From NCBI GenBank assembly GCA_951230915.1, contig OX579637.1, forward strand, positions 18,848,001 to 18,912,000: 64,000 nt of DNA, read 5' to 3'. This stretch comes from Antitrichia curtipendula (lineage: Eukaryota; Streptophyta; Bryopsida; Hypnales; Leucodontaceae). Positions 11,991 through 22,336 of the stretch are shown in pieces. The notes under the pieces are model-generated. The model saw nothing but the letters and a program-made list of their open reading frames with translations, had not been told where the DNA came from and searched no databases. Within the stretch, counting starts at the first letter, position 1; the number at the start of each line of letters is the position of its first letter. The translations under genes and the position numbers were made by a program.

Positions 11991-12517
11991 AACGGACGAC
12001 CAATATTCAACAGGAGTGCTCCTGGTGTAGATTACCAAATACCATTGATTAGAGGGTCCATTACAGAGCATAAAATTCACACATTCAATGTTCACCAAAG
12101 AGAGCACATTACCAGTACATTTTCCTTATTGTCCTAACCCAAATTCTGACGATAGTGTGCAATGTTGTTAAAATTTCTAACAAAATCTGTAATTTGAAAT
12201 ACTACATGTTGACATTCATCATTGCTCTTGTCTAATATTCCAAATTCCACCCATGTAATTAAGGAACTTGCGTTTAAACTGCCAATTAAATTTTAAAAAT
12301 GACACAAATACAACATTATCGCCGTCATCCTAATATATAAAGTAGTTGTAAGGTAGTTTTTAAAAAAGACATTTACAACAGTTATAGATTGATACAAAAT
12401 GTCAGAGAGTCTGCACCTAGTCCTATCTACAACAATACTGTGTCCAAGGGTTAAGAAAATCCTGAAAAGAGATCATCTAGAGCGTCCCAGATGAACGCAG
12501 CCTAACATTCCATAGTC
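11991..12517. other. Gap downstream of gene C
   Basis: No gene supported. The sequence AACAGGAGTGCTCCTGG near 12010 is a short inverted repeat similar in plan to the CTGGA-N4-TCCAG motif family seen elsewhere in the window. Confidence 0.4.
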
Positions 12518-13317
12518 TTAATACTTTACACCCTTCAGAACCTGGAACCCTACACTACCCACTGGATCCACCGGCAGTTGGCACCCGGAAAGTGGGTTGG
12601 CTTTGACATAAACCTGCACAGCTTCGTTGCACTTTAAAAGACCTTCAAGCCAAGGCTTCAAAGTTCGTGGCAAGAAGTTATCGCCTAATTCACCAAACCA
12701 GGTCGCTAGGTGAACAGCATTGTCAACATGGTTCAATAAGTTCTTAATCGGGCTGTCGTCAACCAAACGGACATTCTCTACAGACTGAACATCGCCCATC
12801 TCAACCAGGGTTGACAAATCCTTCAAAAATACTGGTTTATTTGGGTTCGCTGGGTCTTGGTATGAAGACAGAGTGCACGAAGCCTGCAAAAGATATGTGC
12901 ATTGTGTAGGGCCAAAAGCGGTAGCCGACACTAGTAGAAAATCTGAAATTTCTGTTGTTTTGGTCGCGTTGATGATCAACATTTTTCTGCTGATTTTTGT
13001 GAAAATCAGCAGAAAATTGTTGATCATCAACGCGACCAAAACAACAGAAATTTCAGATTTTCTACTAGTGCGACAGCATCTTCGCTAGCAGTTTGCACAT
13101 GTTCTTATCTTGCATACTGCTCCAAAATATTATTTGTACCCTACGGAAGAGCCTGTCAAGGAAGTTCTTGAGACCAGGTCTCCGAGTTAAGCCAGATTTG
13201 TTATCCTTATAAGTACAATGAATAAGAAGTCCGTTCAAGTCCAGAACCACGACGTATTGCCTTATAGATACCTTACTCGATACAGTCTTCTTTGTCAATG
13301 AATCCGAAACAAGATCT
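12518..13317 (-). pseudogene. Gene C last exon: FCP1/HAD-like (pseudo)phosphatase domain, split by a MITE
   Basis: After a CAG acceptor at 13318-13320 the exon encodes YVVVLDLNGLLIHC, RPGLKNFLDRLF, IIFWSSM and, beyond the MITE, VRLVDDSPIKNLLNHVDNAV. This is the order of FCP1/SCP-type HAD phosphatase motifs. The canonical DxDxT is DLNGL here: the second Asp and the Thr are missing, so catalysis is doubtful. Plant FCP1-domain proteins with DLNGLL are known to me. A 143-bp CACTA MITE with a CGA duplication sits between MLS and ATAFG. Without insert and duplication the flanks are in frame, so the MITE itself breaks this exon. It ends with TAA. The preceding exon's donor at 13419-13420 gives matching phase. 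Confidence 0.65.
12929..13071. mobile_element. CACTA-type foldback MITE, very young, inside an exon
   Basis: The 143-bp element has inverted arms of about 69 bp that differ at about one position. It begins CACTAGTAGAAAATCTGAAA and ends with the reverse complement. A 3-bp duplication CGA lies at 12926-12928 and 13072-13074. CACTA ends with a 3-bp duplication are diagnostic of the CACTA (En/Spm) superfamily. The near-identity of the arms argues for recent insertion. Confidence 0.9.
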
Positions 13318-13420
13318 GAAGACAACAAACAAAGGAACCAGTTACAGGCAGGATACAACCGTTACAAACAATGAAAGTCCCAGTAGAAAATAAACTAGTC
13401 GAAGAGGTCACGAGAAGCAC

Positions 13421-13748
13421 CTTTCGGGACACCCAAATGAGAATCCTTCTCCACCTCCATCACGCTAGCCTCCTTCTCCTTCTCCAACTTACTAGTCTCC
13501 TTCTCGACCTCCATCACGCTAGCCTCCTTCTCCACCTCCACCACGCCTACTCCACCAGCCTCGTCTTTCCCAGGATTACATTCCACCATCACATCATCCT
13601 TCTTCTCTAACTCGTCACCCCGAATCCCCTCCTCTACCTCAACGCCAGTCACCTTGTCACCCGCAACCTTCTGTTTGATGATCACGTCGGGGGTCACAAC
13701 ATTCAACACTCCTACGAAAGAGTCATGTACCACAGCAATGGGAACATC
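13421..13748 (-). pseudogene. Gene C exon 5: acidic repeat linker
   Basis: The exon starts after a CAG acceptor (13749-13751) and ends at a GGTGC donor, giving a phase-1 junction to the FCP1-like exon. It encodes VPIAVVHDSFVGVLNVVTPD, then a highly acidic Glu/Lys/Val linker with a repeated ASVMEVEKE unit. The nucleotide sequence shows matching tandem repeats around 13440-13550. No enzymatic motif is present; it is likely a flexible spacer. The gene D exon at 35.7 kb has a similar acidic composition and position. Confidence 0.5.
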
Positions 13749-13907
13749 CTGGGAAACAAGGAAGAACACACAAACACGCATCCCTGAGTAAAATGAATCA
13801 AAATGGAACTTATTCATCACCTGATACTATAAATGCAGTCAAAGCTGTCCAGTTTATTCAAACAATGAAAAGGATACAGAGTTGTAATGCTATCCCCTAG
13901 ATCTAAC

Positions 13908-14489
13908 CTTCTCTGCGACATTTTCATCGTTATGACGGCGCAAGTTGGGACTCAATGGGCTCAAGTCTTCTAGTGTGTCTTCCCGAATAGGTCCAGACAT
14001 CTCCGGAGCACCGATTTCAGTTGGGTCCATCTGGACTGTTCCAGATGAACTAGGCGCAGCTCCATCCTTCCTCGCTCCAGCAACATGGCCCTCCAGTCCA
14101 TCAGACTCAACAACAGTAGAACCCAGAGTGTGAGCACCCTGACCAGTACTTGGGAAAGATAGTAATGCGGATGCAGCATCCCTTTCCTTTTGAACAACCT
14201 CAGCTGCGGCATCCATTGAATCACAAACATCCGGATTCCCTGGGGACGCATTACTCCCCTCTCCTCGTCTCTCCGACTCTATAAATTGTGCATTCAGGTT
14301 CTGCTTTGGTTGACCCGCCTTCTTACGATTTAAAACTGGTAGGGTATCTTCCACCAACTCCGAAAGTTTCCTCTTCTTCTACTTGCTTGTTTCCTCTGTC
14401 GTGACTGCGGAAAGTGGATTTTCCGCAGTTTTCTTTGCGGATGGGTCCTTCAACTTCTTAGGTGGCAATGATGGTGGAGGAGAGGACAC
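13908..14489 (-). pseudogene. Gene C exon 4: low-complexity linker
   Basis: This 582-bp exon lies between a CAG acceptor and a GTTAG donor, both phase 0. It encodes a Pro/Ser/Lys-rich then Ser/Gly/Glu-rich linker with a basic KKRKLSEL stretch that could act as a nuclear localisation signal. TAG at 14379-14381 interrupts it. No domain recognised. Confidence 0.5.
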
Positions 14490-14588
14490 CTGCAATAACA
14501 ATGTCTAGAATATGAGACTAGGTCCACAAACCCTCTCCAAACGAACAACTGGAGCAATCCAGATGCATGAAGTTTATGCAACACTCAC

Positions 14589-14813
14589 CTCGGGTGACTT
14601 GCGCTTTGGAGGCTCATCATCGCTCTTTTCAGAGTATTGTTTGCCGGTGTTCTCTGGATTTTCTGTGTCACTGTCTGAGAGTTCCTCAACATCGGGCGGT
14701 TCTTCTTGCGAGACGTTGACTGCAAATTGCTCTTGCATTTGTCTGGCAGTAATTATCCCAGCTTTCTCCGCCTCCGCAGAGTTAAATACTTCCAAAACCT
14801 TCACCCTTCCCCA
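14589..14813 (-). pseudogene. Gene C exon 3: end of methyltransferase-like fold and acidic tail
   Basis: This 225-bp phase-0 exon runs from a CAG acceptor to a GTGAGT donor. It begins WGRVKVLEVFNSAEAE, which continues the motif-I-like sequence from exon 2: glycine-rich loop, helix, then GR and a hydrophobic strand ending in Glu, as in SAM-dependent DNA methyltransferases. The rest is acidic (VEELSDSDTENPENTG). It has no stop codon of its own. Confidence 0.55.
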
Positions 14814-14925
14814 CTGGTACAATACAACGATCGCCAGTTAATTCACAAGATCACTAGGAATACAAGATGACTAAGACTACAACATATAACAACAATAACA
14901 ACCAGTTTCCATCGTTTGGTCTTAC

Positions 14926-16275
14926 CATTCCCAGGTGAGTGATCTCTGGTCCCCCGTTCACGTTAACAAGCACCATGTCATCTCGTATTAACCCTCCGAA
15001 TAATACAAGTGCGGAATTTGCACTCAGATAGGGCACACCACGACGCCTCCATGAATTGTTTACGTCAGCCGGGATTGCCTCCAAATTGTATACAGAACTG
15101 TATACTTGTTGAGAGGGGAAGTAGTAGTTGAAGCGGCTCTGCACGCTTTCCGTTTCATTGTATCCAAAGCAAAAAATTACGGACACCACAAATTCGCTTC
15201 CAGTGGCAGTTTCTGGAAAGCCGTGATCGCGTCCAGCAATGTAGTGAATCACGTGCCAGTCCCAAATTTTGTGCGCGATCTCCAACTTCCGTTTGTACAA
15301 GTGAGCCACTACTTCATGGAATCCTTGAGCATCCGTCATGAGAATCGCTGGTGACCGAATGGAGGTGCCATTCTTCTCCACGCTTTCCAGAGCATCAAAA
15401 ACACGTCGCAGATTCTGGTCTTCCAAAAACTTTGCCCGCGGTCCCGTAGCCGTGGCTTCAAACAAATACCAGATGTACAAGTGCCTCATCCCTTCGCCAC
15501 GCCATGCTACAACGTCCTGTTGCATTAGAATGCTGCTGATGTTCTACATATTATCGTCCATGATTTTTGATAGGTACTTCTCTGCAAATCCTTTCTCCAT
15601 TGCCTCTGCCACTGCGACTTGGGCTTTCGCCGTGATGAATGCATCCCACATGTCGTGTACAAATTTGGGACAATCCACGGGGTCGGACGTCTTGTTTAAG
15701 CCCTTCAACCGACCTTCAAGCCAATTCTTCCCTGCGTCCATTGCCATGGCTCTGTCCATCCAAAGCTGTAATTCGGGACGTCCAAACTTCATCTCAGTAG
15801 CAAATTCCTCGAACTCCGAATCGGGGTATGGAACGTATTCCGGCTTCTTGCTTGGAAGATGGTACTGCCGGTAATGAAGCATCATCTCATTCTTCATGGC
15901 TCGGATGTATCGTTCTCTAGCTCCAGCTTCCGGTAGGGTCTCCAGTGTCGGGCCTCCGCCTTTTCGCTTGGCCTTTGAGCTTTTCACAGTTATCTCCTTA
16001 TTCTGCACCCGATCCGCAAGGAAGTTGATATCCTCCACCCGCAACCCGTATAGAGTCTTAAAATCAAATAGAGTCAGGCGCTTCCGCAATCCCTTCGCTG
16101 GATCCGGTAGTTTGTCCTCATTGCCCGGAAGAATGTATTGCACATACTCCCTCTCAATCCTTACCCACTTCTCTACGTCAGCGTCATCCTCCAGAAACAA
16201 CAATGGGATTTTCGTTTCACTTGTGTCGGTCCCTTTGACGGAGGTGAAAATAGTTGAGATCAGTGGAACGAACTC
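14926..16275 (-). pseudogene. Gene C exon 2: DNA-methyltransferase-like region
   Basis: A 1350-bp exon (450 codons) with a CAG acceptor and a GTAAGA donor, both phase 0, which supports the model. TAG at 15544-15546 interrupts it. The final part reads LFGGLIRDDMVLVNVNGGPE, then ITHLGM joined to WGRVKVLEVF in exon 3. This resembles motifs X and I of N4C/N6A DNA methyltransferases (GDxVLDxxxGxGxTxxAA...GRxxxxxE). No DPPY/NPPY catalytic motif was found, so activity is unlikely. The 58.9-63.2 kb gene has the same ParB-then-methyltransferase order with a better motif I, which strengthens this assignment. Confidence 0.55.
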
Positions 16276-16587
16276 CTGAATGCATAATGATACAGAATTA
16301 GTTTTACATCTATGTTATTTGTCGACATTAGAAAAAATCAAAACAAGCAGCTGGAGTGAACCAGATGACCTATTTGAGAACTATAATCCCGAAGACTATA
16401 ATACCACGAGCAGAAGCAATGGACACCATCTGGATCACTCCAGGTGAAAGCAACAATGGATTGACATTTGAAACCATCACGGACTCACAGATTCGACCTT
16501 CAGAAGTGATTTAGATGGGTGTAATGTGATGTCCATTTCTAACAATATTTTATGAAAGAAAAAAAATATAGAAAAGAAAAAACGTAC

Positions 16588-17887
16588 ATTATACGCAGGA
16601 GTGTGTGGTCGGCCGCCATACGCTGGTTGTGGACTTCCCATCTCCCTCCATTTGATTCTCGCGGTAAGTAGCTGCGTGAGAAATGATTGCTCCTTCTGTT
16701 CACCAGCGACGTTCTAGTTTAGAGCTCGAGAGAGGTGCATCACGTCCGAGAATTTGCTTCGCGGCGCAAAGATTGGGATGATTTTAAAGCAAGAGGCTTC
16801 ATGAACATCCAATTCGGGAATTTCTCCGTTTTCGACAAGTTTCTTGTAGGCCTCCACTGTGTGTTGTCCCCCAATAATAAAGTAGTGGGTTTGTCTTGTG
16901 ATGGATTCCAGCTTTGGACAGGTATCAAAATACGTCGCCCTCCCTTCTGCGCCGTATGGACCGATTTTTATAGGAAGCACTGTAATGACTCTCCAGTCAG
17001 CGTTAAAGTCAGTTTCTAGGCGTGCTCTGTTCATCATACCAGGTAATCGGGTATCCTCAATGCCTCGATACACTAGCCTTCCTTTTGGGGCCCTGTGAAG
17101 ATAGTCGAAGTGCACCCGCAGGACGTCACCATCGGCGTCGACAAAGGGTTGTTTCTTCCATTTGTACATGCAGTCGAAGTGAGCTTTGTACAATGCCTTC
17201 ATCACTTTCAACTGCTTGGAGTCGAGCTTCTTTATCTCAGCCTCCTTCATTGCAACGCAAGCGGAAATGGTCAGCTTACTGGCAGCATCTTCTGCAGCCG
17301 TCTTGTCTCCTGGTGCTCCGGTCAGGGACCTCCGTTTCTTCCCCTTTTTCTTTGGCGACGGTGTTGCAGCTGCGACTGGTACTATTGCCTGGGATGCCTT
17401 GCTTCGGCTGCTGTCTTGGCGAGCCTCCTCAATTAGGCTCCAAGTAACTTGCATTTCCTTCGGCGTCCACTTCGGGATGCCACCTTTGGGATCCAGTAAC
17501 GATTGTTCCACCAGTGATTCGCAGTGACTCAACTCCATCGAGCTGTAATCGAGGATGAGGCCGTAGATTCTTGTACTATCCGATCTGGGCATTTTCTCCT
17601 CAATGACTAGGAGCGCAGTGTCGTTGTCAAGACCCTGCATTTCTAAAATGTCAAGGCCGACGTCGCGGTGCACTTTCATACCACTCATAAGTTTTGGGAC
17701 AATTCGCACGCGTTCATCTTCATCCTTCTTCCACTGGATCCCCCATTCACTGACTTTGCTTAAGCAGCGATAGACCACCGTTGGATGCAATTTCCCACTG
17801 TAATGAAATTGATGAACCCATCCGTCACAAAAGGGTCTGAGCTTAATTGGGCACGCGTCCTCAGGTCCATCCTGAAGAAACTCATCA
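16588..17887 (-). pseudogene. Gene C exon 1: ParB-like N-terminal domain
   Basis: The exon runs from a CAG acceptor (17888-17890) to a GTACGT donor. At least one upstream exon must exist because the junction is phase 2. It encodes a long N-terminal region, a KKKGKKRRS basic stretch, and a ParB/sulfiredoxin-fold-like segment: WRVITVLPIKIGPYG, then YFIIGGQHTVEAYKKL, then a region ending LSRALN. The GGQHxxEA motif corresponds to the DGxHRxxA signature of ParB N-terminal domains, which bind nucleotide and DNA. TAG at 16714-16716 interrupts the frame, which otherwise continues to the donor. Confidence 0.6.
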
Positions 17888-17949
17888 CTGCATTCAACCA
17901 AGAGCTAGTTAGATGTGAAGGTGACCATCGACTACACCTAGCCTCTTCA

Positions 17950-18840
17950 TTGAGCTGGAGCACACCAGATGACTGACTGCGAGCATGCATTGTGCATCAC
18001 TAACCAATCACTACTTCCAATCGCCTGAGAATTCTACGACTAGGTTATGAACCACTCCACCTACGGTGACCTATTTCTACATCTGGAACACTCCAGATGA
18101 CTGATCGTTGGGCAGTGCTTAATGCATTTGAGATCTAACGTTATTCCTAGTTGTCCATGAAATGTGCACCCCAGCCTGCAATGCTGCATAAGTTCACGGG
18201 AAACTCACTGAGACTCTCATCTGGATCTGTCCAGATGAAACAAGATTTTGAATCATCTGGATCACTCCTGATGACTAATTGAGACCGTATATGAGGCCTC
18301 ATGTCTGCGCGATAATCGTATCCAACCAATAAGCTTGCATCTAACCTTGTTATTTTAGGAGCGTTAATACGGAACTTGCTCACTGCTTTCAGATTCTCAA
18401 ACTCTTATCTGGATCACTCCAGCTGAGGTATTTTATTCAATTATCTGGAGCACTCCGGATGACTCATTGTGCCCATGCTTGAAGGTGGAACTCGCTCAGT
18501 GCTTTCAAATTATGTGACTCATCTGGATCACTCCAGATAACATATTATCTTCAATAATCTGGAGCACTCCAGATGACTCATTGTTTCCAGACGTGATGGT
18601 GGAACTCGCTCAGTGCTTTCAAATTTACTGACTTTCATCTGGATCACTCCAGATAGGATATTCTCTTCAAATATCTGGAGCAGTCCAGATGACTCAGTGA
18701 TTCCAGGCTTTGAGGTGGAACTCTCTCAATGCTTTCAAATTAACTGACTCTCATCTGGATCATTCCAGATGTGATAACATCTTGATTTATCTGGAGCACT
18801 CCAGATGTCTCATTGTGAACATGCTTGAAGCATGAAGATT
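17950..18840. repeat. Array of palindromic ATCTGGA-N4-TCCAGAT motifs
   Basis: At least twelve copies of CATCTGGATCACTCCAGAT or ATCTGGAGCACTCCAGATG lie here. From about 18366 to 18830 they form a higher-order repeat of roughly 115 bp, about four copies. Each has GGTGGAACTCGCTCAGTGCT between a TCAC-spaced and a GCAC-spaced palindrome. The array lies directly 5' of gene C. Related motifs occur in gene C introns (near 14545, 16351, 16430) and around the 28-32 kb gene. Confidence 0.85.
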
Positions 18841-19800
18841 CCGTTATATTCCTATCTATCAAATTACTTAGCCTCCGACCTTCTACTTTTATGTGGCCTT
18901 TTGCGGATCCTGCCTGCTGCTCGATATTTCAGACGATCCTATGGATCACTTTGTATGAGATTATTGTAGAAATCTAACTACAGAACTGTATCTGGAAGCT
19001 TCGAGGTTCGCGGTCATAGGACAAGTTTTGGGGGTAATAGGGTTAACTTCCACGGTAGTAGGGTTTAGGGTGGAATTGCTTACGGATTATCCCACACTGG
19101 TGTTGTTTCCTTGCCTCGCCGTGTTCCCATGATCTTTCTTACTGACTTCGAATACCTGTATACAACCAGCAGTGTATAATTTAATATACAATGACCACAT
19201 TGTATTCGAAGGATGTCTCGTTTTTTCCTGAATGTGCATACTGTTTCAAATTAAGCATTGACAAAACCCAAAGCGTTGACAAATTAAAATAATACAAATT
19301 CAAACATTGTTTGCATGCGATGGCAAACAGACATTGCAGCGAAGTAAATTGATTTTCAAACAATGACTATCTAACTATCTAACTACAAGACACCTCTTGG
19401 AATTCTCCACATGCGTGAACTACAACTTTTGCATACATAACCCCGCAACCCTAAACTTCAAACAAATGAACACATGATTGAACTAAAACTTACAACAAAT
19501 TAATGAACTAAAACTGTAATCAAGTTTACAGACTTCAAACACGGCCTACTATTCTCAATCATGATCCTTTCAAATGGTGATGCATTTGGAAGAAAGAGTC
19601 AACTGAAGGCAACTGAAGCTGCAATATTATTATTTGGAAAAACAAACAACCATGATTGAATCAAGAGGAACCTAAACCTCCATTACACAAGGAGACCTGT
19701 ACTACCTGTACTACCAAACTAGTTCACTGTCTTCCATGTGGCATCTTCGGCGCTAACAGAGCTGCCGCACCCTCAGTCAGAGCCAAGCAAGCCAAGTTGA
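18841..19800. other. Gap with telomere-like words, no gene
   Basis: No supported gene. Around 19028-19075 there are GGGGTAATAGGGTTAAC and AGTAGGGTTTAGGGTGG, telobox-like words that also occur in plant promoters. No other structure is obvious. Confidence 0.4.
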
Positions 19801-19802
19801 AT

Positions 19803-19915
19803 GTGCAAGAGGAAACACACCGTAAATCTAAGAGGAAACACACCGTAAATCTAAGAGGAAACACAACGGAAATCTAAGAGGAAACACAACGGAAATTCAA
19901 GAGGAAACACACCGT
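19803..19915. repeat. 23-bp tandem repeat, five copies
   Basis: The unit AAGAGGAAACACACCGTAAA plus TCT is repeated with small changes (ACCGTAAAT, ACGGAAAT). It adjoins a GC-richer segment at about 19940-20470, where open frames exist on both strands but no motif decides between them. Confidence 0.85.
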
Positions 19916-19939
19916 CCAGGAAAATAGACTGAACTTCAC

Positions 19940-20470
19940 CCTCTCTAGATTTTCTCACTAGCTCTCACACACTGGAACTTACCACAAAAATGTGGTGAAC
20001 ACGGCAGCCGCACTTGCTTCGCGGCGCAAATCGGTGTCCCAACGTTCGTGGCGGTGGACTTCAGTCGCTGCTCCGACTGCTTCAGCGTTGGTGGCAAGTC
20101 GATGTCCGGGACGTTGGTGGTGACTAGTAAGAGCTGCTCCTGCTGCAAATCGGCGTACTCCTCCTGACCGCGCAATGTAGTCGGTTTTGATCACGGACTC
20201 ACAAGCTCGTAGAAGCAGAGAGGTAGACGGAAGAGGAGGGAGGACATACGGTACCAGCGCGCAGCGGAAGAAGACGAAGGACCTACAGCGGAAGAGTACG
20301 GCGGAAGAGCACAGTGCAAGAGGAGGGCGGAGAGACAACAACAAAAATCACGACGGGAGCTCGACGCGGAGAGACAGTGCACATCGAGTAGTCACCACGC
20401 ACAATGGGAGCTTGCGGAGAGAGAGTGCACATCGGGAGAGGGAGCCGCCATTAGGAGGGAGACAGGTTGA
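19940..20470. other. GC-richer segment of unknown nature
   Basis: The composition is clearly different from the AT-rich DNA downstream. Overlapping ORFs on both strands are Arg/Ser rich, as expected from purine-rich low-complexity DNA. I cannot assign a gene; a transposon leader or promoter is possible. Confidence 0.3.
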
Positions 20471-20532
20471 ATAGGAGGTGATGCTCAAGGCTCCCACATG
20501 ATGGCGCCGTCCCTGCCATGATTACAAATGAA

Positions 20533-20607
20533 TGAACTTCATTCATTTCGTTAGTGGGAGACTTGGGGGGGTTATCGAGAAGTCAAATGAATGAAGTTCA
20601 TTCATTT
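20533..20607. repeat. Twin near-palindromes AAATGAATGAASTTCATTCATTT
   Basis: Two 23-bp near-palindromes, one with C and one with G at the centre, lie about 50 bp apart. They are therefore also inverted copies of each other and could pair in several ways. Function unknown. Confidence 0.7.
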
Positions 20608-22304
20608 GATTATTATGGGTTTAGGATATGAGCTCCAATTTTTTGTCGTCCAACCCAAATCATTCCATTCCATCTATATTTTTTTGATTGACTATGTGTC
20701 AATAGAACTAGTTTGTTTTTGTGGGTTTTTTTAAACACATGGACAATCTCCATTGAGAAGGGAAAAAGTACAGTAGAACTAGATTTTATTTCCACACTAG
20801 GGCCGTAAAATTCATATTGCATTTTTTTTTTATTACTTAGCTAATAGAACTGGTTTATTATTTCTATACTTATGAGGGCCCTAATTTTTGGAGTTGGATG
20901 TGAATCAATAAGATAGATTTATTATTTCCACTAAATTTTTATTATTAGTGTATAAAGATTATTAGTGTATAAAGATAGATTTATTAGTGTATAAAGATAG
21001 ATTTATTATTTCTAAAATTCACACTAAATTTTTTTTGTCATCCAATACACCTCATTGGAATTCATATTATGATTGCTTATTTAAATATTCTTGTAGAATT
21101 TTATTAATTTAATATTCTTGTAAAATTAACGTTCAAGTCTATTTAAGATTTAATTCTTTATATACTAAGAGTTCATAATATTAAGGTACAAACTTTGATT
21201 GATTATATTGTAGAAAGTATAATGTAATAAAGTTTTTTAATACATCATTGTTTGCAATAAAAAAACATTATATGCATTGGTTTAAATAAATGATTATTTA
21301 AATTAATCAAAGAAACCATTTCAATTCAAACTTTAACATTTCCTAAAAAAATGTGAGACCCAATCTGAACTTCTTAGTCATTCAAAGGTTAAAGTTTTAT
21401 ACAATCATATTGCCAAGTACTTGCTTAATATTAGTTATTAATAGATTATTATGAAATTCACTATTTATGGGCCATATACCAACGTAATAATTTTTGCAAA
21501 GTTGATATGAAATTTATTATTTTAATTTAAATCAAATCTCCATGATTAACAATCAAGTATTGAATGTCTGCGTGTTTTACATTAAAGCCATTGATGCATT
21601 ATTTTGAAATAATGATTGAGTATTGTAATCATAATTCTATATTCAATCATGTCAATATTCAAAAGTAATATCAAAATTATTATTTATGAATGTCTACACT
21701 ATAAACCCAACGAAAAAAATATTTTGGGGTATGATGAATACCTCCACAGGGCACTAGTTACATTATTTAGTCATAATTGAATGAACAAATTGTTCACAAA
21801 TCCATTTTTTTATTCCCAGAAAGGGCCTGCCCAGGACATTCCCTTAAACTGGAAGTTGTAATAAAATATCAAAAGAAGCATATTAGCATAGGAAATTGGA
21901 TAGGCCATTCAACACAAGAAATATATACAAGCTTATAGTTATTTCCAGATAATTTTTTTTTGATGCTTGCTCTAAAATAAGCCCTCCAAGTATATGGAGA
22001 TGCTTTGGAAGTCATCTTTCTCACAATGCACATATCACATATTTGGGAAGCGTGCACAAATTCCTAGACAAAAAAGGATGGAAATGAAAATAAAAAAATA
22101 AGTTATGGTGCTTGCTCTAATTTATATCCTCCAAGTATGTGGGGATGCTTAAGAAGTCATCCTTCTCAAAAATGCACATACCATACACTTAGGGGGCATG
22201 CATAAATTCCTAAAAAAAGTTAGTGTAAACAAAATAATAAAGAGATCTAAAGATGTATGTAAATATAAAATGAAAGTATATATTTTTATTTTTATTTTTT
22301 TATT

Positions 22305-22336
<32 letters not shown>

